In this document: positions 52,930 to 62,506 of the stretch, piece by piece
Layout: every line of letters begins with the position of its first letter
How positions within the stretch are numbered: position 1 is the first letter of the stretch
Source: Terriglobales bacterium
GTDB lineage: Bacteria; Acidobacteriota; Terriglobia; Terriglobales; Acidobacteriaceae
DNA length: 64,000 nt
Reading direction: 5' to 3'
Assembly (NCBI GenBank): GCA_025980765.1
Contig: JAICXB010000009.1
Coordinates: forward strand, 1 to 64,000
The notes under the pieces: model-generated
The model's database searches: none
Told to the model about the DNA's origin: nothing
Seen by the model: only the letters and a program-made list of their open reading frames with translations
Made by a program: the position numbers and the translations under genes

Positions 52930-55596
52930 CTACTCGTATTTCAGCGCAATTACCGGGTCTACGCGCATGGCGCGGCGCGCGGGGATGTAGCAGGCGGCGA
53001 GCGCCACAACCAGCAAGACCACTATGCTCACAACCAGTGTGACGGGATCGTAAGCGGCCACACCATAGAGCTGTCCTTTGAGGAAGCGAGTCAGGCCGAG
53101 CGCTGCGGCCAATCCGACTGCCAGTCCCGAACACGCGAGCACGAGCCCTTCCCTCAGCACCATCTGGCTGAGATTTCCCGGCGTGGCGCCCAGCGAGGCG
53201 CGAACTCCGAACTCACGAGTGCGGCTGGCCACCGAAAAGGAGACCACGCCAAAAACTCCCGCAGCAGCCAGCAGCAGGGCTATCAGTCCAAAGCCGCTGA
53301 CCAGATAAGTGCGAAATCTGGGTTGCTGAACTGAAGCATCAACTATCTCGGACATGGTAGCGATATCGGTAATGGGAAGGTCCTTATCGACGCTTGCGAC
53401 CGACTGACGAATCGCTCCTAGCACATTCGTAAGCGGGAGTGTGCTCCTGACCACAACCATTCCACCCCAAAATGGTTCCTGATCAAACGGTACATACATC
53501 ATCGGTCCGGGCTCCTGACTCAGGCCGGCATCGTGCACGTTGCCGACCACGCCAACAATTTCGTGAACCTCCGGCGAACCCGGTGGAAACCCAAACGAAA
53601 TCTTCTCGCCGACCGGGTTTTTGTCGCGGAAATACATTCGCGCGAGCGACTCAGTGATGATGGCCACGTGGGGCGAGGAAGCCGTATCGTGGCGATCGAA
53701 GTTCCGGCCGCGCAACAATGGAATTCCCATTACGCGAAAGTAGTTGGGCGCGACGGAAGCATAATCGGCGGTCTGCGCTCTTTGCGCAGATGCCGGGCGG
53801 TCAGGAAAAGAGATCGGCAGGTTTACTGGAGCGTCGGCCAATGGCAGCGGGACGGCCAGGGCGGAATCCTGCATCCCTGGCTCTGCTTGAAGGCGCTCCA
53901 TGAAGGCATCGGAGAACGCCGTCCACTGCTGTGGTGTGGAGTATTGATAGCGGGGCAGCGACACCTCCGCCTTCACCACATGCGCGACCGTAAAGCCGGG
54001 ATTCACCGATGTCATCTTGATCAAGCTGCGCCCCAGCAGGCCGGCTCCTGCGACCAGGACCATGGCCAGAGCGATTTCCGCGCGGGTGAGCAAACCGCGC
54101 AGCCGCATGCCGCCACGGTCGGCGCCGGATTGGGCTGCGTTGCTCTTCAGGTTTGACTGCACGTCAGCTCCGGCAGTCAGCAGCGCGGGAGCCATGCCAA
54201 ACCCGATGCTCACGGCCAGGGAGAGCAACAATGCGAATCCCACGACCCAGCCGTCGAGCTGCGCGGGTTGCGTCGCCGGCGCATCCGCAGGCAGGAATGA
54301 CACGAGCGCCCGCGTGCTCCAGGATCCAAGAGCTAAGCCGGCAGCGGCCCCAAGCAAACCAAGCACGACGCTTTCGGTCAAGAATTGCCGCACGATGCGT
54401 CCGCGGCCGGCACCGAAGGCTTGCCGCACTGCGACTTCCCGAATGCGCGAAGTCGCGCGCGCCAGGAGCAGATTGGCAATGTTGACGCAGGCCAGCAAAA
54501 GCACCAGCGCGACGGCGCCGAGAAGCACCAGCAGCGGAGCTTTCATATCGCCGACGAGCACCGCCTGCAGTGGCACCACGCGCGGTTTCCAGCCGCCATC
54601 CTCGGCTGGAAACTGCTCCCGAAGCCGCTGCGTAAGCGCATCCATCTGCGACTTCACACTTACCAGCGAGGCGCCGGGACGCAACCTGCCCACCACCGGC
54701 ACAAAATGCAACGCGGGTTTTTCCATCCACGGCCCGAAAAGCGGATCTTGAACCAGAGGGATCCAAATCTCCTGATGCAAGCCAAAAATGGGAACTCGAA
54801 AGCGGCCGGGCATAATTCCCACAACGGTAAAGGCCCGCTGGTCGAGATGAATGGAATGGCCCAGAATGTTTGGATCCGCGCCGAAGCGGGTGCGCCACAG
54901 CCCTTCGCTGAGCAGCACGACTGCGCCGGCGCCCTTTTTGTTGTCTCCGGGAAAAAGGTAGCGTCCTTGGAGCGGACTTACTCCGAGCAGGGAAAACATC
55001 CCCGGTGTGACGCTAACAGTGGTGACCACCGTCGGATCGCCCGCGCCAGTCAGGGTGAGGTCATGGCGATCGGCTCCCGCCACCTCCGCAAAAATCCCGC
55101 TTTGCTCGAGAGCCTCGAAATCCCGATAAGAGAAGCCGTTCGCTTTGATTCCCTGCTGGGCATTGGCTTCGAGCACACTGATCAGTTGGTCGGCATGAGG
55201 ATAAGGCAGCGGCTGTAGCAGCACCGCGTTGACGACGCTGAAGATTGCCGTGTTTGCGCCGATGGCAAGTGCCAGAGTGAGGACCACGGCGCAGGTGAAA
55301 CCCGGTGACTTGCGCAGCAGGCGAAACCCATAGCCGAGGTCTTGACGCAGGTTGTCGATCCAGTTCCACCCCCATGCCTCGTGGATCTCTTCCCGCAATC
55401 GCAGAGTGCTCCCGAATCTGCGATGCGCTGCAACGCGGGCTTCATCTATCTGTCTGCCATCATGGCGGAGTTCACGAGCACGCAGTTCGCGATGTAGGCG
55501 CATTTCTTCGTCGAGTTCCTGGTTAAAGTGCTCGCGATTCGCGAAGAGCATGCGAACGCGTCTGAGGTTCTCAAGCACCCATTCCCAGAAGTCCAT
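52930..55596 (-). CDS. ADOP-type MacB/FtsX permease with acidobacterial N-terminal domain
   Basis: 888 residues from ATG 55596 (GGGAG 7 bases upstream). N-terminal prefix domain (1-80: FNQELDEEMRLHRELRARE) typical of ADOP proteins, then duplicated MacB-PCD/FtsX halves with about eight spans; the first follows LLRKSPGFTCAVVLTLALAI. No ATPase gene adjacent, hence an orphan permease. A PadR regulator gene lies 72 bases upstream on the same strand, the usual ADOP pairing, so expression is probably PadR-controlled. Substrate unknown. Confidence 0.92.
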   Translation of the reverse strand: MDFWEWVLENLRRVRMLFANREHFNQELDEEMRLHRELRARELRHDGRQIDEARVAAHRRFGSTLRLREEIHEAWGWNWIDNLRQDLGYGFRLLRKSPGFTCAVVLTLALAIGANTAIFSVVNAVLLQPLPYPHADQLISVLEANAQQGIKANGFSYRDFEALEQSGIFAEVAGADRHDLTLTGAGDPTVVTTVSVTPGMFSLLGVSPLQGRYLFPGDNKKGAGAVVLLSEGLWRTRFGADPNILGHSIHLDQRAFTVVGIMPGRFRVPIFGLHQEIWIPLVQDPLFGPWMEKPALHFVPVVGRLRPGASLVSVKSQMDALTQRLREQFPAEDGGWKPRVVPLQAVLVGDMKAPLLVLLGAVALVLLLACVNIANLLLARATSRIREVAVRQAFGAGRGRIVRQFLTESVVLGLLGAAAGLALGSWSTRALVSFLPADAPATQPAQLDGWVVGFALLLSLAVSIGFGMAPALLTAGADVQSNLKSNAAQSGADRGGMRLRGLLTRAEIALAMVLVAGAGLLGRSLIKMTSVNPGFTVAHVVKAEVSLPRYQYSTPQQWTAFSDAFMERLQAEPGMQDSALAVPLPLADAPVNLPISFPDRPASAQRAQTADYASVAPNYFRVMGIPLLRGRNFDRHDTASSPHVAIITESLARMYFRDKNPVGEKISFGFPPGSPEVHEIVGVVGNVHDAGLSQEPGPMMYVPFDQEPFWGGMVVVRSTLPLTNVLGAIRQSVASVDKDLPITDIATMSEIVDASVQQPRFRTYLVSGFGLIALLLAAAGVFGVVSFSVASRTREFGVRASLGATPGNLSQMVLREGLVLACSGLAVGLAAALGLTRFLKGQLYGVAAYDPVTLVVSIVVLLVVALAACYIPARRAMRVDPVIALKYE

Positions 55597-55668
55597 CTTC
55601 TTCTCCCAATTCAGTACCACGCCCAGTGGCAGGGGGCCAGGTTACCGGTCCGCTTCCGCGGATCGTAC

Positions 55669-55998
55669 TTAGGCGGTCTGGATCACCCGTGTGACCGCCC
55701 CAATCACGCGCTCGAAGCGCGATATCTCCTGTTCTAACTGCTTGCGACCGGCGGTTGTCAGGCGATAGTAGCGGGCTCGTCGGTTTTCTGCGGTGACGCC
55801 CCACTCGGCTTTGACCCACCCCTTCATCAGCATCCGTTGCAGCGCGGGATACAGCGAACCCTCTTCCACTTGAAGAACATCTTGCGAGAGCAATTCAATA
55901 CATTTTGCGATCTCGAAGCCGTGCAACTCGCCATTGCGAGCCAGCACGCGCAGGATCAGCATGTACAGAGTGCCAGGCGGGATTTCGTCGCGGGACAC
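55669..55998 (-). CDS. PadR-family transcriptional repressor
   Basis: 109 residues. Winged helix with GTLYMLILRVLARNGELHGF, EGSLYPALQRMLMKGWV and a C-terminal dimerisation helix. GTG start at 55998. Transcribed toward the ADOP permease, 72 bases away; a dyad at 56006-56018 just upstream of its start could be its own operator. Confidence 0.92.
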   Translation of the reverse strand: MSRDEIPPGTLYMLILRVLARNGELHGFEIAKCIELLSQDVLQVEEGSLYPALQRMLMKGWVKAEWGVTAENRRARYYRLTTAGRKQLEQEISRFERVIGAVTRVIQTA

Positions 55999-56005
55999 GA
56001 ACGCT

Positions 56006-56018
56006 CTCGTATATCGAG
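56006..56018. promoter_or_regulatory. Candidate PadR operator
   Basis: CTCGTATATCGAG: CTCG/CGAG arms around an AT-rich centre, 7 bases upstream of the padR-type start. Position suggests autoregulation; the AT-rich dyad type fits PadR sites in general. Confidence 0.45.
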
Positions 56019-56179
56019 TTACATAGGTAGACTATGCCAGCCAGGACAGGTTAGCAAGAGCTTCGATTTTGATCTTTGAAGCCACGGCCGACGGCGCCTG
56101 AACCAATGGCACTTTTGGGGCACACTCATGGCGGGCGCCTCGCGCTCGCTTTTTAGCCGAAACAGGTGTCCCTGTGTTG

Positions 56180-56923
56180 TCAGTCTTCGATCACTCCAGC
56201 AAATAAATCGGTCTCCATCGCGATCTCGCGCGGCTTGCTGGTCGCCGCCAGGTGAAATAGCTCTCTGGTTCCGAACCTGCAGATGTTCTTTGAGAAGCGC
56301 TCATACAACGGATTCTGAGTTGTGTGAGCTTTGAAAGCGGCCAGCTTCAAATCGAACAGTTCGCCAATTTCAATTGAAGCTGTCCACGGTGGCAATGAAA
56401 CAGGTTGTCCGTCAGACAAGAAGCCTGGCCAGGTGGAGTAATACAGTTTTTGCGTTTGCCAGGGTTGTAGAACGGCATCGATTTGCTCAGTGAAGCGATT
56501 CGTTCGCGCTGCCCAATGAAAAGCCATGGTTCCTACCAGCGATGCCATGGAGTGATCGACGTGAGCGGTGATTGCGCCTTCGGGTCCGAACGTGAGCATT
56601 ACATGAGGTTTGAATTGTCGCACCCGCTCCGTGACCTGCTCGGTCATGGAATAGAAGTTTGTGCGATCCAGCTTCGCATCGGGAAAATCGAGTACCTCGC
56701 CGCGGCTGACTTCGAGGATCTTGCAGGCACGGGCAAACTCCCGGCGGCGCATGGCTGCAAGTTCATCATCTGAGTGCGCAGGCCCGCGGTTGCGCGCTGC
56801 CTGCCCCGGAGTGAGGCAGATAACGTGAGTCTCTACTCCGCGCCGCCGGTACAAGACCAGAGAACCACCAAAACCGCCGGCCTCGTCATCCGGGTGAGCG
56901 GTCACTACTAAGAGTCGCAGCAT
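56180..56923 (-). CDS. PIG-L/LmbE-family N-acetylglucosaminyl deacetylase-like protein
   Basis: 247 residues from ATG 56923 (AGGAAAG upstream). Zinc-site motifs AHPDDEAGGFGGSL (His10, Asp13) and HVDH (about 115-118), plus a catalytic-type Asp after HPD. Related enzymes deacetylate GlcNAc conjugates in bacillithiol or mycothiol synthesis and other sugar conjugates; the substrate here is unknown. Divergent from the next gene with 54 bases between starts. Confidence 0.88.
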   Translation of the reverse strand: MLRLLVVTAHPDDEAGGFGGSLVLYRRRGVETHVICLTPGQAARNRGPAHSDDELAAMRRREFARACKILEVSRGEVLDFPDAKLDRTNFYSMTEQVTERVRQFKPHVMLTFGPEGAITAHVDHSMASLVGTMAFHWAARTNRFTEQIDAVLQPWQTQKLYYSTWPGFLSDGQPVSLPPWTASIEIGELFDLKLAAFKAHTTQNPLYERFSKNICRFGTRELFHLAATSKPREIAMETDLFAGVIED

Positions 56924-56977
56924 CTTTCCTCGCCTGACACAACATCCAAATCTGTACGGCAGACAAGCTGCCACGTC

Positions 56978-57619
56978 ATGTCTAACACGCACCCCATTCC
57001 AACATCCAGTTCCCGCATTGCCGTCGTCGTGCTGGGCATCATTGTCACGCTATTTGCCGCGGGCTATATGGTGGGGCAAGCTTCAAAGCAATCCGGTACG
57101 CGGGCCTCGCAGGCATGGCACTTGCATTCTCGTGTTCCACTTGGCTCCGATACGCTTTTGCTGAATCCAGCGCATGAAGTAGTCAGCATTCTTGCGCTGG
57201 CAGAATCTCCTCAGTTCGAAGGCTGGAGTCTCGCTCTAAACCACCAGAAGCCGGCGCTGCTTGACGTCTCCGGCAAGCCGGTGCAAGCCCTTCCGCGAGT
57301 GGTCACCTTTCGCGTGACCGCAGGTACTCGCGACAAAGTGATGGACGGCAATCCGTTGCCGCTGGATGTTTCTCAAGATCTGAATTCATTCCTGCTGGGG
57401 CTGCACTTTCAGGCTGAAGTATTTCGCGGCATGCAAATGCGGCGATTGCAGCCGGTAAGCGCGGCGATGATCGGCGTGCCCGCGACGGAAGCCTCCAATG
57501 AACGCATCTATCGCGTGAAATTCAACTTCGGAAGTGTGCGTCCCGATGACCGCATCGTGCTGATCGTCACCGATGCCAGAGGTCAGCGACTGACGAAGTT
57601 CCATCTGGAATTTCTGTAG
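56978..57619 (+). CDS. Membrane-anchored hypothetical protein
   Basis: 213 residues. One N-terminal hydrophobic span (about 14-34, IAVVVLGIIVTLFAAGYMVG), then a mixed alpha/beta periplasmic part with no recognised motif. ATG 56978. Possibly an envelope accessory protein. Not recognised. Confidence 0.65.
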   Translation: MSNTHPIPTSSSRIAVVVLGIIVTLFAAGYMVGQASKQSGTRASQAWHLHSRVPLGSDTLLLNPAHEVVSILALAESPQFEGWSLALNHQKPALLDVSGKPVQALPRVVTFRVTAGTRDKVMDGNPLPLDVSQDLNSFLLGLHFQAEVFRGMQMRRLQPVSAAMIGVPATEASNERIYRVKFNFGSVRPDDRIVLIVTDARGQRLTKFHLEFL

Positions 57620-57797
57620 TCCGCCTTTGGATCCGCAAAGCATCGGTAATTCCGACTTTGCGGAGCCAATGCCAGTCTCGCCAATTGTCGATCTCATCGG
57701 CAAATCGCTAGAGGATCCATTTACATCTAGTCCGACGGACTAGCGAACGCATGCTATGCAATACAATAGCCGCGCTCAGAGGAGAGCTCTTACTGGC

Positions 57798-58421
57798 ATG
57801 AGAATGATCGCGGCGATATTGGTATTGCTGGTTGCGGGGCTACAGTCGTCATGGTCGCAGTCCACCGAAATGGTCCGCGGCACGAAAGAAGGCGAGACCT
57901 TTGTCGCTGGAGGCCACAGTGTTCCCGGGGGGCGCGGCGACAGCGGCGTTTTCCAGGCGGGTTTCCGTTTCGGTCGCGTATTGCTCTCGCGTCCATCGGC
58001 TAACCTGGAATACTCGATTGATTTGATTCCGGTTTATGTGATCACCCAGCGGCAGAATGCCTACGGCGCGAGTTTTACTCCGTTCAATCTGAAATACAAT
58101 TTCACTTCCTTCCGACGAGTGGTCCCTTATGCTGAACTTGGTGGTGGGGTGCTCTTCACTAATCACGACGTCCCCGATGGTACAAACAGCGTCAACTTCA
58201 CGCCGCAGGCGGGCATTGGAGTGCATGTACCTATACATTCAGGCTCGAACCGTCATCTCTCGATCGCTCTGAAATACGTTCATATTTCAAATGCCGGACT
58301 CGCTGTTCCCAATCCGGGACTGAATACAGTGCAATTCAAGATCTCGATTGGACACTTCTGCAGCCCGGACTCTTCCGCCTATAACGATCAAACTGGAAAA
58401 TGCAAGTATTACCGCCCCTAG
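57798..58421 (+). CDS. PagL-like lipid A 3-O-deacylase / acyloxyacyl hydrolase
   Basis: Outer-membrane beta-barrel that removes an ester-linked acyl chain from lipid A. 207 residues from ATG 57798 (GAGGAG about 13 bases upstream; ATG 57756 is an alternative). Signal peptide 1-20. The PagL catalytic motif LKYVHISNAGLAVPNPG is present with His162 and Ser164. C-terminal Cys-containing extension (residues 188-207) after the last strand. Suggests this organism remodels its LPS. Confidence 0.85.
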   Translation: MRMIAAILVLLVAGLQSSWSQSTEMVRGTKEGETFVAGGHSVPGGRGDSGVFQAGFRFGRVLLSRPSANLEYSIDLIPVYVITQRQNAYGASFTPFNLKYNFTSFRRVVPYAELGGGVLFTNHDVPDGTNSVNFTPQAGIGVHVPIHSGSNRHLSIALKYVHISNAGLAVPNPGLNTVQFKISIGHFCSPDSSAYNDQTGKCKYYRP

Positions 58422-58538
58422 ATCCGCGCGTCGGCAGCCAACCTGATCGGGGCGCAAGAACTAACGGGCTTAATCCCCCAGCCCCCTCGCCCACCGCCTG
58501 AACGGGTACGGCGGGCACCACGCCCAGGTTGTCGTAGC

Positions 58539-60248
58539 TCAGAACTGGAACATGTCGAGCATGTCTCCGGACAAGTCGTTGCGGGGATTCAAGCTGCCCA
58601 ATTTCCAGTTCCACTGAATAAGCTTCAGAATGGAAACGTGGTCCATCTGCACATGAGACACGTACCCCTTCTTAGCGAAAGGTGAAATAACCAGGGTGGG
58701 CACGCGCGGCCCCAAACCCTGCGCATCGAGCTGGGGTGGAGGAACATGGTCGTACCATCCCCCCGCGGTGTCGAAGGTGACGATGATTGCGGTCGTGTTC
58801 CAGATTGGAGACGCCTGTACCTCATGGACCAAAGCATCGATGAAGCCAATGCCCACTGAGAGCGGCTTGTTATTGCCAGGATGTAGGTCCTCGGAGCCGC
58901 TGGGGATGATGAACGAGACTGCGGGCACGTTCCCGCTCTTCAGCAGCCCGGCAAATTTTACGTAATCCTGAGTGCTCGCTTCAGTAGAGGTGAAGTACTG
59001 GAAGGGATTGTGTACGGAGCTCGAATCTGAACAGATGCCGAACGATTGCTGGAATACGCCCCAGGTGAATCCCTTCGCAGTCAGCTGATCCGCGGCATTT
59101 GTGAAGGTCAGGGCAGGCGATGGCGTTCCCTGTTGATTGCAGGGACCGAAGGCTGGATCAATCGTCTTGGTGTTGTTGCTGTCTTGCGCGGCAATCATAT
59201 ACAGCTGATTTGTCGGTGCTTCGGCAATGACCGAACTGAAATAATGATCGGCCAGGGCGAACTGGTCGGCATAACCCCACAATGTGGCAATACCAGGAAC
59301 GGTATTGTCGAAGTAGCCCAGGCCTACATCACCATCGAAAGCGGCGTACTTGTCCATCAGCCCGCCATCGATTTCTCCCAAATATGCGGTGCGACTCTCC
59401 GGTAGCAGCGGTGAAACCGGATTTGTTTGCAGGAACGGTGAAATCGTTTTTCCCGCTTTGTCGACCTGTGTGAAACCGGGAATGCCAGGACGAATGCCCT
59501 CGACCGTGTTGCCGTTGGTCCCGGGATAAACGCCAAAAAGCTGATCAAAACTTCGGTTTTGCATGATCACAACGATGATGTGTTGCAGCGGCGAAGCCGT
59601 AGGCCCGGGCGCATTCACTGTTACCACTGCCATTTGTGTCACGGTTTGGTTGTCGGCAGAAGTTGCAGTTGCGGTATAGGTTGTCGTGACGGTTGGTGTG
59701 ACCGCAACGCTGCCGGTCGCAACGTTTTGCTGAGCCCCCACTCCGTTATCGATTGTCAAGGAGGTCGCGTTGGTTGTTGTCCAGCTCAAAGTTGACGAGC
59801 TGCCGCTGTCGATTGTGGCTGGACTTGCTGCAAACGTCAGTGTTGGCGCTGGCCCAGGAGTGGTCGGAGGCGTCACCGTAACCGTCACCTGCTGCGTGAC
59901 GCTGTGGTTGTTAGCACCTGAAGCGGTTGCGGTATAGGTGGTTGTCGACGTCGGAGAAACACTCACGCTTCCTGCGGCGATATTCTGCTGCGCTCCAACT
60001 CCATTGTCGATCGTAAGTGAGGTCGCGTTGGTGGTTGTCCAACTCAATGTTGATGAGCTGCCGCTGACAATAGTCGCGGGAGCGGCGGCAAAGCTCAGAG
60101 TTGGCGCTGGATCTGTAGGCGGCGGATTGGTCGCAGGTTGCACCGTTCCACCGCCGCAACCGACCGCGATGACTATGCTTAGAATTGCAAAGAATAAGAA
60201 AGCAAAGCGAATTCCGGGGAACGATTTCAATGCCCTTACCTCTTGCAT
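58539..60248 (-). CDS. Phospholipase-C-like phosphoesterase lipoprotein with altered metal site and two Ig-like repeats
   Basis: 569 residues. Lipobox AVGCGGG (Cys31); two almost identical Ig-like repeats (about 49-130 and 135-212) sharing SGSSSTLSWTTTNATSLTID; then a phosphoesterase (PF04185-type) domain. In active relatives the metal site includes Glu in ENRSFD and an acidic pair near TxDE/DD.GGWYDHVPPP. Here the first reads IMQNRSFD (Gln230-Asn231, no Glu) and the second FDTAGGWYDHVPPP (Asp493-Thr494). Both changes were checked in the DNA. The fold is likely kept but activity may be lost or altered. ATG 60248. Cell-surface location. Confidence 0.85.
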   Translation of the reverse strand: MQEVRALKSFPGIRFAFLFFAILSIVIAVGCGGGTVQPATNPPPTDPAPTLSFAAAPATIVSGSSSTLSWTTTNATSLTIDNGVGAQQNIAAGSVSVSPTSTTTYTATASGANNHSVTQQVTVTVTPPTTPGPAPTLTFAASPATIDSGSSSTLSWTTTNATSLTIDNGVGAQQNVATGSVAVTPTVTTTYTATATSADNQTVTQMAVVTVNAPGPTASPLQHIIVVIMQNRSFDQLFGVYPGTNGNTVEGIRPGIPGFTQVDKAGKTISPFLQTNPVSPLLPESRTAYLGEIDGGLMDKYAAFDGDVGLGYFDNTVPGIATLWGYADQFALADHYFSSVIAEAPTNQLYMIAAQDSNNTKTIDPAFGPCNQQGTPSPALTFTNAADQLTAKGFTWGVFQQSFGICSDSSSVHNPFQYFTSTEASTQDYVKFAGLLKSGNVPAVSFIIPSGSEDLHPGNNKPLSVGIGFIDALVHEVQASPIWNTTAIIVTFDTAGGWYDHVPPPQLDAQGLGPRVPTLVISPFAKKGYVSHVQMDHVSILKLIQWNWKLGSLNPRNDLSGDMLDMFQF

Positions 60249-60376
60249 TGAAGTTGGAAGGGGCAGCTCTGGAGGGGGTTGTTCGGTAAAGAACGATTAA
60301 CAGTCTCGTACCGTCAAATCCAGTGACTCACCCCAAAGTCGTTTCGAACCTCCTGATTTAGAATCGTCTTGGTCCT

Positions 60377-61735
60377 ATGTTTGAAAATCTCTCCGAAAAG
60401 CTGCAACGAACATTCAAAAACCTGCGCGGACAGGGCTCCCTCAACGAAGAAAACATGCAGGAAGCGCTGCGGGAGATCCGCCTGGCGCTGCTCGAAGCGG
60501 ATGTCAATTTCAAAGTAGTCAAAGAACTCATCGACCACATTCGGGAAAAAGCCATTGGCGCCGAGGTGATGCTGAAGATCTCGCCGACTGAGCAGGTCGT
60601 GAAGATCGTCCATGACGAATTGATCAACATCCTGGGCAAGGACACGGCCAAATTGAAATTTGCCTCGCAGCCGCCGACGGTGGTGCTAATGGCCGGCCTA
60701 CAGGGATCGGGTAAAACCACATCTTCAGGCAAGTTGGCGGCTTGGCTGAAAAAAGGCGGACATCGCCCCATGCTGGTGTCGGTGGACGTGTATCGTCCCG
60801 CCGCGCGCCAGCAATTGAAAATCGTCGCCAATGCCATCTCAGCCAATATCTATGAAGGAAAGATCGATGGCGAGGCGAATACGGCTGTGGTGGAAAGGTT
60901 GGCCAAGGAGGCACGCCGCGAGGCGATGAATTCGGGATGCGACGTGCTGATCGTCGATACGGCAGGCCGGCTGCATATCGACGATGAATTGATGAGCGAG
61001 ATGCAGCAACTCAAGAACCTGCTGAACCCGCAGGAAATCTTGTTTGTCGCCGACGCCATGACCGGACAGGATGCCGTAAATTCCGCCAACGAGTTCCACA
61101 AAAAACTGAATCTTACCGGGGTCATTCTCACGAAAATGGATGGCGATGCCCGAGGCGGCGCGGCGCTCTCGATCCGCAATGTCACCGGACAGCCAATCAA
61201 ATTCCTCGGTGTTGGCGAAAAATACGATGCGCTGGAGCCGTTTCATCCCGATCGCATCGCCGGCCGCATTCTTGGCATGGGCGACATCCTCTCGCTGGTC
61301 GAAAAAGCCCAGGAGACGCTCGACGCTAAGAAGTCCGAAGCTTTCGCAAAAAAGGCACTCAGTGGCGACGGCTTCTCGCTCGAAGACTTCCGCGAACAAT
61401 TGCGGCAGATCAAGAAGCTGGGCTCCTTGCAAAGCATTGTGAAGATGCTGCCCAGCATAGGTCCCTTTGCCGGCATCCAGAACATGGCCGACAAGGTGGA
61501 TGACAAAGAATTAAATCGGGTGGAAGCGATCATCAATTCGATGACCGTGCACGAGCGCGATCACCATGAAGTGATCAATGGCAGCCGCCGCAAGCGCATC
61601 GCCCGCGGCTCCGGAACCAGCGTACAAGAGGTGAATCAGCTCCTTAAGCAATACGCCATGATGAAGAAGCAGTTCAAGAGCCTGAGCAAGGGCGGCGGGC
61701 TCTCGCGCAAACTGGCAGGTATGCGATTCCGGTGA
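60377..61735 (+). CDS. ffh: Signal recognition particle protein Ffh
   Basis: SRP GTPase that targets nascent membrane proteins with 4.5S RNA. 452 residues: N domain (1-95), G domain with GLQGSGKTT (107-115), DVYRPAARQQL, VDTAGRLH and TKMDGDARGGA, then a methionine-rich M domain with the RNA-binding RRKRIARGSGTSVQEVNQLL. All motifs intact. ATG 60377. Heads the conserved ffh-rpsP-khpA-rimM order, interrupted here by a repeat element and one small gene. Confidence 0.97.
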   Translation: MFENLSEKLQRTFKNLRGQGSLNEENMQEALREIRLALLEADVNFKVVKELIDHIREKAIGAEVMLKISPTEQVVKIVHDELINILGKDTAKLKFASQPPTVVLMAGLQGSGKTTSSGKLAAWLKKGGHRPMLVSVDVYRPAARQQLKIVANAISANIYEGKIDGEANTAVVERLAKEARREAMNSGCDVLIVDTAGRLHIDDELMSEMQQLKNLLNPQEILFVADAMTGQDAVNSANEFHKKLNLTGVILTKMDGDARGGAALSIRNVTGQPIKFLGVGEKYDALEPFHPDRIAGRILGMGDILSLVEKAQETLDAKKSEAFAKKALSGDGFSLEDFREQLRQIKKLGSLQSIVKMLPSIGPFAGIQNMADKVDDKELNRVEAIINSMTVHERDHHEVINGSRRKRIARGSGTSVQEVNQLLKQYAMMKKQFKSLSKGGGLSRKLAGMRFR

Positions 61736-61805
61736 ACCGATCAGGCTGATTCCGTAGCTTTTCAGTTAAGAAACCAAACCGGCCATAGACCGCTACTTCT
61801 CAATC

Positions 61806-62034
61806 CAGAATTCCCTGCTCCGGAAAAGAACAGGGAAATTTGCAGGGAATTTTGTGACGGAGCTCCAAAAAGCTCGAGATTCTGCCCAAAATCCGCGAAT
61901 TCCGTCGCCGAGCAGGGAATTAACAGGGAATTTGTAAATATTCGAATAAAGCTTTGCGGCTGAACGGCTTATGACCATTTGGGAGAGATTCAGGAAATCA
62001 GCAGGGAATTTTGCAGGGAATTTCTTGTTTTCCA
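61806..62034 (-). repeat. Dispersed CCCTG element, copy 4
   Basis: Reads, on the minus strand, in the same module order as copy 3. A perfect 10-bp inverted pair AATTCCCTGC (61809-61818) / GCAGGGAATT (61842-61851) lies at one end; the middle has GAGCAGGGAATTAACAGGGA and ATTCTGCCCAAAATCCGCG (the shared core, inverted). The right end AGCAGGGAATTTTGCAGGG runs to within 25 bases of the next gene's start. Inserted between ffh and the following small gene. Confidence 0.78.
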
Positions 62035-62059
62035 CAGCCGACCCTGGTGCTTGGTAGGA

Positions 62060-62506
62060 ATGCGGGCTAACGCCGAGCTATCTGAAGTGCCTGTTCCCAC
62101 ATCCCATATTCTCGTGAGCGCCGACCCTATCAATCACGAGAAGATGTTTGCCGATCTTGCCCTCCAGCACTGGCGGCAACTGGGTGAGGAGTTGAAAGCG
62201 GATGTTGAGCAGTACGTCCAGGCCGGCGGTTCAGCTTCGTTTTCAGAATCTGCGGAGGGCGAGTATCGGGTCAGCAGCTCCGACTCTGGTTTGGAAATGC
62301 GGATTGTTGCCGATCCCGCCGACCGTATAGCTCGTTATGACTTCATTCGAACCAACGATCACAGCGCTGGAGCTCCTGAAGGGGGCATTTTTTCCATGCG
62401 TGTGAGCCGGAATAACCGGGTGGAGTTCTACTCCTCTGACCAGGAGCTCCAGGCGGAGGAGGCCCGCAAGCTGTTGCTCGATCCAGTCTTGGCGCCGGCG
62501 GCCTGA
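62060..62506 (+). CDS. Hypothetical protein between ffh and rpsP
   Basis: 148 residues from ATG 62060, with GGTAGG directly ahead. Soluble, acidic, with regular strands (EYRVSSSDSGLEMRIVADPA, SMRVSRNNRVEFYS). Not recognised. Its presence breaks the usual direct ffh-rpsP neighbourhood. Confidence 0.65.
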   Translation: MRANAELSEVPVPTSHILVSADPINHEKMFADLALQHWRQLGEELKADVEQYVQAGGSASFSESAEGEYRVSSSDSGLEMRIVADPADRIARYDFIRTNDHSAGAPEGGIFSMRVSRNNRVEFYSSDQELQAEEARKLLLDPVLAPAA

